This document shows, one piece after another, positions 38,268 through 46,017 of a DNA stretch of 64,000 nt. Both the position numbers and the translations under genes were made by a program. Within the stretch, counting starts at the first letter, position 1. Each line of letters opens with the position of its first letter. The DNA comes from Rubrivivax sp. SCN 71-131. Lineage in GTDB: Bacteria; Pseudomonadota; Gammaproteobacteria; Burkholderiales; Burkholderiaceae_C. A model generated the notes under the pieces. The model saw nothing but the letters and a program-made list of their open reading frames with translations. It was not told the DNA's origin and did not search any database. The stretch is taken from NCBI GenBank assembly GCA_001724995.1, contig MEFD01000012.1:269642-333641 (forward strand). Reading direction: 5' to 3'.

Positions 38268-39062
38268 ATGCCACGACCCTGTCACGCGCCGTTCGTCGCG
38301 CCCATCGCCCGAGGCCGGCCCCAGCCACGCACGGCGCGGCACGCCGCCACGGCCCTCGCCATGCTGGCGGCGCTCTCCGGCATCCCGGCGGGCGCCGCGC
38401 ATGCTGCGACCCCGTCGGTACCGCCGCCCGCGGCCTGCGGCGGCACGCTGGCCCACAACTACGGCCCCTTCGACTACCGCACTGATCGCGACAAGCTCGG
38501 CATCGTCGAGAAGTACCACTTCACCCCTGCGGTCGAGGCCCTGGTGCGCGGCGTCACCGGCACGGTCGAGGGCGACATCAGCTACACGCTGCACGCCTTT
38601 CCCAACCATCACCGGGCGCTGGCGGCGCTGGCCAGGCTCGGCCAGATGCGCAAGTCCGACACGCCGCCCCGCCTTCCCTACTCGATCTCCTGCTTCTTCG
38701 AGCGCGCGCTCGCGTTCCGCGCGGACGATCATGTGGCGCGCATGCTGTATGCCAGCTACCTGGGCAAGATGGGCCGCACCAAGGAAGGGCTGGCGCAGTT
38801 GGAGGCGATCGACCCCAAGGAGCGCACCAGCCCGCTCACCGTCTACAACATGGGGCTGGTGGCGCTGGAACTGGGCCAGCCCGAACTGGCGCTGACGTAC
38901 GCCCATGAGGCGATGGCGCTCGGCCCTGTGCGCCCGGATCTGCAACAGGCGCTGCAGCGCAGCGGCCACTGGCGCGATCCCGTGCCCGCCCCCGCGGCGC
39001 ACGCCGAGCCGGCTGCGGCGTCGGAGCCGTCACCGGCAGCGGCCTCCGCGCCGGCGACGTGA
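38268..39062 (+). CDS. secreted TPR-like protein
   Basis: The 264-residue product has a basic start, a hydrophobic segment (ATALAMLAALSGIPAGAA) and a likely cleavage site at AHA. The mature protein begins near CGGTLAHNYGPFDYRTDRDK and continues with ALEYH-like helices: HAFPNHHRALAALARLGQM, HVARMLYASYLGKMGRTKEG and TVYNMGLVALELGQPELALT, which read as two to three TPR units. The C-terminus is Ala/Pro-rich. Relatives with the NYGPFDY motif occur near EPS loci in Betaproteobacteria, and a periplasmic scaffold role is plausible. It follows the flippase after a 267-base gap, so it may have a separate promoter. Confidence 0.8.
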   Translation: MPRPCHAPFVAPIARGRPQPRTARHAATALAMLAALSGIPAGAAHAATPSVPPPAACGGTLAHNYGPFDYRTDRDKLGIVEKYHFTPAVEALVRGVTGTVEGDISYTLHAFPNHHRALAALARLGQMRKSDTPPRLPYSISCFFERALAFRADDHVARMLYASYLGKMGRTKEGLAQLEAIDPKERTSPLTVYNMGLVALELGQPELALTYAHEAMALGPVRPDLQQALQRSGHWRDPVPAPAAHAEPAAASEPSPAAASAPAT

Positions 39063-39158
39063 TGCCGCCGCACGCCCGGCATAACGCTCGCGGCTTCTGC
39101 GTCGGCCCGCGTGCCCGCAGCGCGGCCGGCGCGGGATCCGGCCGGCCCTGACCGCGCG

Positions 39159-40916
39159 ATGCGCAGCGGCAACGGCGGCGCACGCCGCGTGCTCGTGCTC
39201 GACGGTGACCAGGGCGCCGCGCTGTCCATCGTGCGCTCGCTTGGGCGCCTGGGGCATGCGGTCGACGTCGCTGCCGACCGCGCGTCGTCGCTGGCTTCAT
39301 GGTCGCGCCATGCGCGGCAACGGTGGTGCTATCCGGACCCGTTGCGCGACGAAGGCGCCTTCGTCGGCTGGCTGCGCGACATGCTCGCCGGGCAGCCGCA
39401 CGATCTGGTGATCCCGGTCACCGAGCGCACGCTGCTGCCGGCCGCGCGCGCCTTGGCGCCGGCCGAACAGGCACGGGTGGCGATGGCGCCGCGTGCGGCG
39501 CTCGAGCAGGTGGTGGACAAGCAGCGGACGATGGACCTGGCACGGACGCTGGACGTGCCGGTGCCGCTGGGCGTGGAGCTGGGCGACCTCGCCGAGCTCG
39601 ACGCGGCCTGCGCGCAACTGGCGCCCGCGGGCTGGCCGGTCGTCGTCAAGCCCAGCCGTTCCGTGGGCCACGAGGACGGCCGGCGCGTGCCGCTGAGCGT
39701 GGGCTATGCCGCCGACCGGCGCGCGCTTGAAGCCGCGGTACGCCACGCGCTGCGCTTTGGCCGCGTGCTGCTGCAGGAGTACTTCCGCGGCGACGGCGTG
39801 GGCGTGGAGCTGATCGCCGACCGCGGCGAGATCCGCCACGCGTTCCAGCACCGGCGCCTGCACGAAGTGCCGCTGACCGGCGGCGGCAGCAGCCTGCGCG
39901 TGAGCGAGGCGCCAACGCCGGCCCTGCTGCAGGCGAGCGAGCGGCTGGTGCGCGCGCTGGGCTGGCACGGCGTGGCGATGGTCGAGTTCAAGCTGCAGCG
40001 CGAGACCGGCACCTTCCGCTTGATGGAGATCAACGGCCGCTTCTGGGGTTCGCTGCCCCTGGCCGTGGCCGCCGGCGCGGACTTTCCGGCCATGCTGCTC
40101 GAGCTGTGGACGCAGGGCCGGGTGGCCGACCGACCGCCAGCCCGTGCCGGCGTGCTGTGCCGCCACCTGGGCCGCGACTTGGCCTGGCTCGAGGCGGTGC
40201 TGCGCCGCGACGCTCCGGCCGGCCTGGTCGCGTTGCCCGGCCGCGGCGAACTGCTGCGCGACGCCGCGCTCGTGCTCTCGCCGCGCCACCACTTCGACAT
40301 CCAGAGCTGGCGCGACCCGATGCCCGGGCTGGTGGACCTCGGCCGCATCGCGGCGCACCACGGCGCCCGGCTGCGCGAGCTGCTCGCGCGGCGGCGCTTC
40401 CTGCGCCGGCAATGGCGCATGGGCCGCCCCGGTGGCCGTGCCGCCCGGCAGTTGCAGGCGGCGCGCACGGTGCTCTTCGTCTGCCACGGCAACATCAACC
40501 GCAGCGCGCTGGCGCAGGCTTACGCCGAGCAGCGGCATCCCGGGCGCTGGCACTGCCTTTCGGCCGGCTTTCACCCGCAGGCGGGCCGGCCGGCCGACGC
40601 CCGCATGGCGGACATCGCGCGCGAGCACGGGGTGGAGATGCAGGCGCTGCGCTCGGCGACGCTGACCGCAGCGCTGCTGCGGCAGGCCGAGGTCGTGCTG
40701 GTGATGGAGCAGGCACACGCCGAGCGTCTGCAGGCGGCGCACCCGGAAGCGGCCAGCAAGGTCTTCCTGCTCGGCGCAGCGGCCGCCAAAACGCCGGCCG
40801 AGGTGGAGATCGACGACCCCTACGCCCGGCCCGAAGCGGTGTACCGGCGCATCTTCGAGCGCGTGGCGCGGGCGGTCGATGCCTGCGTCGCACTGGCCGA
40901 CGGCGCCAGGCGCTGA
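39159..40916 (+). CDS. ATP-grasp enzyme fused to low-molecular-weight protein tyrosine phosphatase
   Basis: This 585-residue fusion has two enzymes. Residues 8 to about 330 are a carbamoyl-phosphate-synthetase-like ATP-grasp ligase: RRVLVLDGDQGAALSIVRSL at the front, WPVVVKPSRSVGHED, RVLLQEYFRGDGVGVELIAD and FRLMEINGRFWGSLPLAVAA with the metal-binding acidic residues. Residues about 435-585 are an LMW-PTP with the P-loop VCHGNINRSALAQAYA (CxxNxxRS) and the general-acid motif DDPYARPEAVY. In EPS loci LMW-PTPs normally dephosphorylate the chain-length kinase, and ATP-grasp proteins ligate carboxylates to amines. The linker is Arg-rich. GTG at 39111 is an alternative start adding 16 residues. 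Confidence 0.9.
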   Translation: MRSGNGGARRVLVLDGDQGAALSIVRSLGRLGHAVDVAADRASSLASWSRHARQRWCYPDPLRDEGAFVGWLRDMLAGQPHDLVIPVTERTLLPAARALAPAEQARVAMAPRAALEQVVDKQRTMDLARTLDVPVPLGVELGDLAELDAACAQLAPAGWPVVVKPSRSVGHEDGRRVPLSVGYAADRRALEAAVRHALRFGRVLLQEYFRGDGVGVELIADRGEIRHAFQHRRLHEVPLTGGGSSLRVSEAPTPALLQASERLVRALGWHGVAMVEFKLQRETGTFRLMEINGRFWGSLPLAVAAGADFPAMLLELWTQGRVADRPPARAGVLCRHLGRDLAWLEAVLRRDAPAGLVALPGRGELLRDAALVLSPRHHFDIQSWRDPMPGLVDLGRIAAHHGARLRELLARRRFLRRQWRMGRPGGRAARQLQAARTVLFVCHGNINRSALAQAYAEQRHPGRWHCLSAGFHPQAGRPADARMADIAREHGVEMQALRSATLTAALLRQAEVVLVMEQAHAERLQAAHPEAASKVFLLGAAAAKTPAEVEIDDPYARPEAVYRRIFERVARAVDACVALADGARR

Positions 40917-40920
40917 GCGG

Positions 40921-40929
40921 CCCCCCCCC
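40921..40929. repeat. run of nine C between the ATP-grasp/PTP gene and the next glycosyltransferase
   Basis: Nine consecutive C residues lie in the 34-base gap between the two genes. Tracts of this length are prone to slippage, but this one lies outside both coding regions, so any effect would be on spacing or translation start of the downstream gene. Confidence 0.75.
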
Positions 40930-40950
40930 GCGGCTAGCAAGGGCACCACG

Positions 40951-41865
40951 ATGGACTTCCACGTCGTCATCCCGACCCGCAACCGACCCGCGCTGCTGGA
41001 GCAGGCCCTTGGCAGCGTGCTCGCGCAGCAGGACGTCGGCCTCGAGGTCGTGGTCGTCGTCGACGGCGCGGTCGAGCCCGATCTCGCGGCCTACCGGGCG
41101 CTGGCGGACGCCCACGCCGCGGCGCCGGTGCGCTGGCTCTGGCTGCCGCCGCGCGCCCAGGGGCACGGGCCCTCGTTCGTCCGCAACACGGGCGTCGAGG
41201 CCGGCGGCGGCGACTACGTCGCCTTCCTCGACGATGACGACCTCTGGCTCGACCCGCGGCACCTGCGCAGCATCGCCCTGTCGGTGCAGCAGCACGGGGC
41301 GATCGACCTGCTGCTCTCGGCGCAGCGGGCGGTTCACGCCGACGGCAGCCCGCATCCCGGCCCGCTGTGGCTGGATGCCGTGGCCGGCGACCTGGGCGCC
41401 GCGATCGACGAGCACGGCAACCGCGAGGCGAGCGCGGAGCAACTGCTGCGCGGCGACGGCTTCTCGCACCTCAACGTGACAGTATTCCGGCGCGACTTCT
41501 TCCTATCGCTGGGCGGGCTGGACGAGCTGCTGCGCTACGAAGAGGATCGCGACCTGTTCCTGCGCGGCATCGATGCCGCGACACGCATCCTCTACCGGCC
41601 GGCGGTGACCGCGCTGCACCGCATCCCGGCGCCGCGAGGCACCGCGCAGGCGTCGCGCGCCGGCCTGATGCTGGACCGGCGGCTGCAACAGCTGCGTGTG
41701 CTCGACAAATGCCTGCTGGGCGCCCGGCGCGCGGGCCTGCGGCGCTGGGCGCGGCGCCAGAAGGTGTACCTGCTGGCGCAGCTGGCGGACCTGCTGCGCG
41801 AAGCGGGCCGCCCCGCCGAGGCGAGGGGACTGCAGCTGCAGTCGCTGGCGCTGCGCCTGACCTGA
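40951..41865 (+). CDS. family 2 glycosyltransferase
   Basis: The 304-residue GT-A enzyme starts MDFHVVIPTRNRPALLEQAL, then LEVVVVVDGAVEPDL, SFVRNTGVEAGGGDYVAFLD with the DDDD metal motif, and YEEDRDLFLRGIDAATRILY as acceptor motif. It likely adds one sugar of the repeat unit or of a side chain. The ATG at 40951 lies just after GGGCACCACG with only a weak ribosome-binding site. The sulfotransferase gene follows 38 bases downstream. Confidence 0.88.
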   Translation: MDFHVVIPTRNRPALLEQALGSVLAQQDVGLEVVVVVDGAVEPDLAAYRALADAHAAAPVRWLWLPPRAQGHGPSFVRNTGVEAGGGDYVAFLDDDDLWLDPRHLRSIALSVQQHGAIDLLLSAQRAVHADGSPHPGPLWLDAVAGDLGAAIDEHGNREASAEQLLRGDGFSHLNVTVFRRDFFLSLGGLDELLRYEEDRDLFLRGIDAATRILYRPAVTALHRIPAPRGTAQASRAGLMLDRRLQQLRVLDKCLLGARRAGLRRWARRQKVYLLAQLADLLREAGRPAEARGLQLQSLALRLT

Positions 41866-41903
41866 CATTCCTCCAACCCGTCCTCCCGAACCCCGAGCCC
41901 ATC

Positions 41904-42686
41904 ATGTCGATCGTCGGCGCCCTGACCGCCAACCCCGCGCTGGTGCTTCGCCACCGCAACCTCTTTCTGCTCAGCCATATGCGCGCGAACACCAGCCTGT
42001 TCGGGCACCTGATCGGCAGCCATCCACTGGTCGAGGGCTACTACGAGATGCACATCGGTTACTACAGCTGGAAGAGCCTGTGGCGGCAGAAGCTGCGGCA
42101 CTTCGCCGATCACGCGGCCAAGCCCCAGGCGCGCTACATGTTCGACAAGGTGCTGCACGACGGCCACCACGTGGCGCCGCACCTGCTGCAGCGGACGTCG
42201 ACCCGGGCCATCTTCATGCTGCGCAAGCCCGACCAGTCGGTACGCAGCCTGGTGGCCCTGTTCCGCCAGCAGAACCTGGCCCTGCCGGAGGCGACGCCCG
42301 AGGGCGCGACGGACTACTACGTGAAGCGGCTGCAGACGCTGTCGACGCTGGCCGAGTCGCTCTCCGGCCGCTTCTTCTACCTCGACGCCGAATGCCTGGT
42401 CGAGCGCCCGGACCCGACCCTGGCCGCACTGTCGGAGTGGCTGGGCTTCGCGCAGCGCATCCCGTCGACGTACGAGACTTTCTCCAACACCGGGCGGGGG
42501 GACGCGGGCGATCACTCGCAGCGGCTGAAGTCCGGCACCATCGACCGCTCGCGCAGCGACTACTCCGGCCTCGCGTTCGACGAGTCGCTGCTGGAGCAGG
42601 CGCGCGCGGCCTACGCCCGCCATCGGGCGGCGCTGCTCGGGCGCGCGGACGCGCGCGTCCTGACGGACGACGCCCACGCGACCTGA
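41904..42686 (+). CDS. sulfotransferase-family protein
   Basis: The 260-residue product has the shape of a PAPS-dependent sulfotransferase. The 5'-phosphosulfate-binding strand-loop-helix is FLLSHMRANTSLFGHLIGSH (residues about 19-38), followed by EMHIGYYSWKSLW and the 3'-phosphate site STRAIFMLRKPDQSVRSLVA near residue 105. The loop has R-A-N-T-S in place of the common R-S-G-T-T, so the donor site is somewhat divergent. It would sulfate a sugar of the EPS. A cysC fragment and an SLC13 permease at the right end of the window could supply PAPS. The hydrolase gene follows 13 bases later. Confidence 0.82.
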   Translation: MSIVGALTANPALVLRHRNLFLLSHMRANTSLFGHLIGSHPLVEGYYEMHIGYYSWKSLWRQKLRHFADHAAKPQARYMFDKVLHDGHHVAPHLLQRTSTRAIFMLRKPDQSVRSLVALFRQQNLALPEATPEGATDYYVKRLQTLSTLAESLSGRFFYLDAECLVERPDPTLAALSEWLGFAQRIPSTYETFSNTGRGDAGDHSQRLKSGTIDRSRSDYSGLAFDESLLEQARAAYARHRAALLGRADARVLTDDAHAT

Positions 42687-42699
42687 ACCGGCAACGACC

Positions 42700-43536
42700 A
42701 TGTCCGACCACAAGAGCTTCACCGAGGCGCGCTTCCTGGACGTCGGCGGGCGCCGGCTGTTCGCGCTCGACATCCGCCCTGCCGGGCCTTGCCGCGGCGC
42801 GGCGCTCTACGTCGCGCCCTTCGCCGAGGAGATGAACCGCCTGCGCGTGCACGCGGCGCGCATGGCCCGCCTGCTCGCCGGGCAGGGCTGGCGCTGCCTG
42901 CTGCCCGACCTGCAGGGAACCGGCGAGAGCGACGGCGACCTCGCCGAAGTCGAATGGTCCGGGTGGCTGGACGACGTCGACCGGGCCGGCCGCCGGCTGC
43001 TGGAAGAAACCTCCGCCCCCCTGATGCTCTGGGGCGTGCGCAGCGGCGCCCTGCTCGCCGCCGAGGCCTTGCGCAGGGCCGACGCGCTGCCGGCGGCGCG
43101 GCTGCTGCTGTGGCAGCCGGTGACCGACGGCAAGCTCTTCCTGAACCAGACGCTGCGCCTGCGCATCGCCTCGCAGATGGTCAGCGAGGCCGAGCGCGAG
43201 ACGAGCGAGCAAATTCGCGCGCGACTGGCCGCCGGCGAGACGATCGAGGTCGCCGGCTACCCGCTCAGCGGCAGGCTCGCCGACGCCCTCGCGGCGCGGC
43301 GCCTGGCCGACCTGGTGCCCCCCGCGGCCTGCCGGGTCGACTGGATCGAGGCCGTCGCCCAGCCCGGCCAGGCGCCGGCGGCGGCCAGCGCCCGGGTGCT
43401 GGAGGGATGGCGCACGCATGGCGTGACCGTGAACACCTGCGGCGCCGCATGCCCGCCGGTCTGGCAGGTGCACGAGCCGGTGGACGCCCCTGGGCTTCTG
43501 CAGGCTACGCTGGCCGCCTTGCAGGAGGATGCATGA
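42700..43536 (+). CDS. exosortase A system-associated hydrolase 2
   Basis: The 278-residue alpha/beta-fold protein shows ALYVAPFAEEMNRLRVHAAR and LLPDLQGTGESDGDLAEVEW, closely matching my memory of the hydr2_PEP family (TIGR03101-like). The elbow reads LMLWGVRSGALLAAE, a variant of GxSxG. The C-terminal third lacks a clear catalytic histidine motif, so activity may be modified. It overlaps the next hydrolase gene by four bases (ATGA); the two form the characteristic pair of this system. Substrate unknown; possible thioester or ester release from the carrier protein is an inference. Confidence 0.88.
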   Translation: MSDHKSFTEARFLDVGGRRLFALDIRPAGPCRGAALYVAPFAEEMNRLRVHAARMARLLAGQGWRCLLPDLQGTGESDGDLAEVEWSGWLDDVDRAGRRLLEETSAPLMLWGVRSGALLAAEALRRADALPAARLLLWQPVTDGKLFLNQTLRLRIASQMVSEAERETSEQIRARLAAGETIEVAGYPLSGRLADALAARRLADLVPPAACRVDWIEAVAQPGQAPAAASARVLEGWRTHGVTVNTCGAACPPVWQVHEPVDAPGLLQATLAALQEDA

Positions 43537-44459
43537 CGGTGCAGCACGAAATCCCCGTCGTCTTCGATTGCCGGGGCGACACCCTGGTCGGCATGGTGCA
43601 CCGACCCGGGGTGGCAAAGACGCGCGGACTGCTGTCCATCGTCGCCGGAGGGCCGCAGTACCGCGTCGGCGTCGGACGGCTGCAGGTGCAGCTGGCGCGC
43701 AGCTTGGCCGCCGACGGCATCCCGGTGATGCGCTTCGACCATCGCGGCCTAGGCGACAGCGAGGGCGGCTTTCGCGGCTTCCAGGACGTCGCCGACGACC
43801 TCGGCGCGGCGCTGCAGGCATTCCGGCGCGAGGCGCCCGAGGTGCGCGAGTTCGTACTCTGGGGCGGCTGCGACGCGGGCTCCGCCGTCCTGATCAACGC
43901 CTGGCGCTTCCCGGAGGTCAGCGGCATCATCACCGGCAACCCCTGGGTCCATTCGCCCGAGACCGCCAACGCCGCCGTCGTCAGGCATCACTACCGCAAG
44001 CGGCTGCACGACAAGGACTTCTGGCTCAAGCTGCTGCGGCTGCAGTACAACCCGCTGCCCGCGCTCGGGGTGATCGGCAAGGCCGCGGTGCAACGGCTCG
44101 GGCTGGCGCGCGGCGCGGCCGCGATCGACGACGAGCTCGCCTTCAACCAGGACCCGTCGATGCCCTTCGTGCCGCGCATGCGCATCGGGCTGTCGCGCTT
44201 TCGCGGCGACCTGCTGATGATGATGAGCGGACGCAGCATCCTGGTGAAGGAGTTCGACGACCTCGTGGCCACGCGCCCGGCCTGGCAGGCCGCGATGCAG
44301 GCGCCGCGCCACGTCGTCCGCCACGACATGCCCGACGCCGACCAGACCTATTCCTCGATGGCGTCGCGTCGCGAGGTGATCGAGGTCATGCGCCGCTGGA
44401 TGCACGACCCGCGCGCGCCGCTGCAGGACGCGCGCCCGGCAGCGGCGTGCGGAACTTGA
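43533..44459 (+). CDS. exosortase A system-associated hydrolase 1
   Basis: The 308-residue alpha/beta hydrolase begins EIPVVFDCRGDTLVGMVHRP, then SIVAGGPQYRVGVGRLQVQL and MRFDHRGLGDSEGGFRGFQD, and the elbow VLWGGCDAGSAVLI, in which the nucleophile position reads G-G-C-D-A-G. A cysteine replaces the usual serine there. The long insert after the elbow and the conserved DADQTYSS near the C-terminus fit the hydr1_PEP family (TIGR03100-like). It is translationally coupled to hydrolase 2. Confidence 0.9.
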   Translation: MTVQHEIPVVFDCRGDTLVGMVHRPGVAKTRGLLSIVAGGPQYRVGVGRLQVQLARSLAADGIPVMRFDHRGLGDSEGGFRGFQDVADDLGAALQAFRREAPEVREFVLWGGCDAGSAVLINAWRFPEVSGIITGNPWVHSPETANAAVVRHHYRKRLHDKDFWLKLLRLQYNPLPALGVIGKAAVQRLGLARGAAAIDDELAFNQDPSMPFVPRMRIGLSRFRGDLLMMMSGRSILVKEFDDLVATRPAWQAAMQAPRHVVRHDMPDADQTYSSMASRREVIEVMRRWMHDPRAPLQDARPAAACGT

Positions 44460-44610
44460 CAGCCGGCGCCACCGGCGCGGCCACCGGCGGGCGCCGTTCC
44501 TGCACACTCGAAGGCTTGACCGTCATGAGAGTCCTCCCCGTCCCCGCGCGTTCGCCCGCCTCCCCACCCGGCGACGCGACGATGTGCGCGTGCACGGCAG
44601 GAACGACGCC

Positions 44611-45981
44611 GTGAGCAGCCTCTACACGCGCTTCGTCAGCGGCGCGCTGTTCCCGCTGCAGGAGCGGCTCAAGCGGCACGAGACGCTGCACGTGCATCGC
44701 GGGCTCGAGCAAAGCCAATGGTGGCCGCGCGAGCGCCTCGAGGCCCTGCAGCTCGAGCGCCTGCGCGCGCTGCTCGCGCATGCCGCGGCGCACGTGCCCT
44801 ACTACCGTGACCTGTTCGCCCATCAGGGCTTCGACCCGGCCCAGGTGCGCTCGACCCGGGACCTGCAGGCGCTGCCCTTCCTCGCCAAGGCCGACATCCG
44901 GGCCCACGGCGACCGGCTGCGCGCCGACGATGCGCGCGGCCTGGCGCGCTTCAACACCGGCGGCTCGAGCGGCGAACCGCTGATCTTCTTCATCGGCCGC
45001 GAGCGCGTAAGCCACGACGTGGCGGCCAAGTGGCGCGCCACGCGCTGGTGGGGCGTGGACATCGGCGACCGGGAGATCGTCGTCTGGGGCTCGCCGATCG
45101 AGCTCGGCTCGCAGGACCGGGCGCGCCAGTGGCGCGACCGGCTGATGCGCACCGAGCTGCTGCCGGCGTTCGAGATGTCGGACGACAAGGTCGACGGCTT
45201 CATCGCACGCATCCGGGCCCGCCGCCCGGCCATGCTCTTCGGCTACCCCTCGGCGATCCACCACATCGCGCAGCGGGCGCAGGCGCGCGGCCAGCGCCTG
45301 GACGACCTCGGCATGCGCGTCGTCTTCGTGACTTCGGAGCGGCTCTACGACCACCAGAGAGAGGCGATCGGCCGCGCCTTCGGGGCCCCGGTGGCCAACG
45401 GCTACGGCGGGCGCGACGCCGGCTTCATCGCGCACGAATGCCCGCACGGGGCCATGCACGTCACCGCCGAGGACATCGTGGTCGAGATCGTCGACGAGCA
45501 GGGCCGCGTGCAGCCGCCCGGCAAGGCCGGCGAGATCGTCGTCACCCACCTGGCCACGCGCGACTACCCCTTCATCCGCTACCGCACCGGCGATGTCGGC
45601 AGCCTGCGCGACGGCGGCTGCGCTTGCGGACGCGGCCTTCCGGTACTCGCCGACCTGCAGGGGCGCAGCACCGACTTCATCGTGGCCGCGGACGGCACCG
45701 TGATGCATGGCCTGGCGCTGATCTACGTGCTCCGTGACCTGCCGGGCGTGGCCGGCTTCAAGATCGTGCAGGAGTCGCGCGAGCTCACGCGGGTGCTGCT
45801 CGTGCCGGGACCGGAGATGAGCGGCGACGCCAAGGCGGCGGCGATCGCGAGCATCGAGCGCGGGCTCAAGGCGCGGCTGGGGGAGCAGGTCACGGTCGAG
45901 GTCGCGCTGGTGGACCGGATCCCGGCCGAGCGCTCGGGCAAGTTCCGCTACGTGGTCAGCAAGGTCGCGGCCGCGACCTGA
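44611..45981 (+). CDS. CapK/PaaK-like adenylate-forming enzyme
   Basis: The 456-residue protein resembles the phenylacetate-CoA ligase-like CapK family of capsule loci. It has AHVPYYRDLFAHQGFDPAQV, the P-loop RFNTGGSSGEPLIFFIGRER, LFGYPSAIHHIAQRAQ, TSERLYDHQREAIGRAFGAP and the C-terminal YPFIRYRTGDVGSLRDGG. CapK-type proteins are thought to activate carboxylates for polymer modification; the exact reaction is unproven. I prefer the GTG at 44611; another in-frame GTG at 44584 is possible. It is the second adenylating enzyme in this region besides the ligase at 30167. Confidence 0.88.
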   Translation: MSSLYTRFVSGALFPLQERLKRHETLHVHRGLEQSQWWPRERLEALQLERLRALLAHAAAHVPYYRDLFAHQGFDPAQVRSTRDLQALPFLAKADIRAHGDRLRADDARGLARFNTGGSSGEPLIFFIGRERVSHDVAAKWRATRWWGVDIGDREIVVWGSPIELGSQDRARQWRDRLMRTELLPAFEMSDDKVDGFIARIRARRPAMLFGYPSAIHHIAQRAQARGQRLDDLGMRVVFVTSERLYDHQREAIGRAFGAPVANGYGGRDAGFIAHECPHGAMHVTAEDIVVEIVDEQGRVQPPGKAGEIVVTHLATRDYPFIRYRTGDVGSLRDGGCACGRGLPVLADLQGRSTDFIVAADGTVMHGLALIYVLRDLPGVAGFKIVQESRELTRVLLVPGPEMSGDAKAAAIASIERGLKARLGEQVTVEVALVDRIPAERSGKFRYVVSKVAAAT

Positions 45982-46017
45982 GGCCCGATCCGCGACCCGC
46001 CATGACGCCATGACGCC

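Noticed and set aside
40921..40929. Nine-C tract as a phase-variation switch
   Set aside because: It lies between genes, so length changes would not shift a reading frame. Kept only as a repeat feature.
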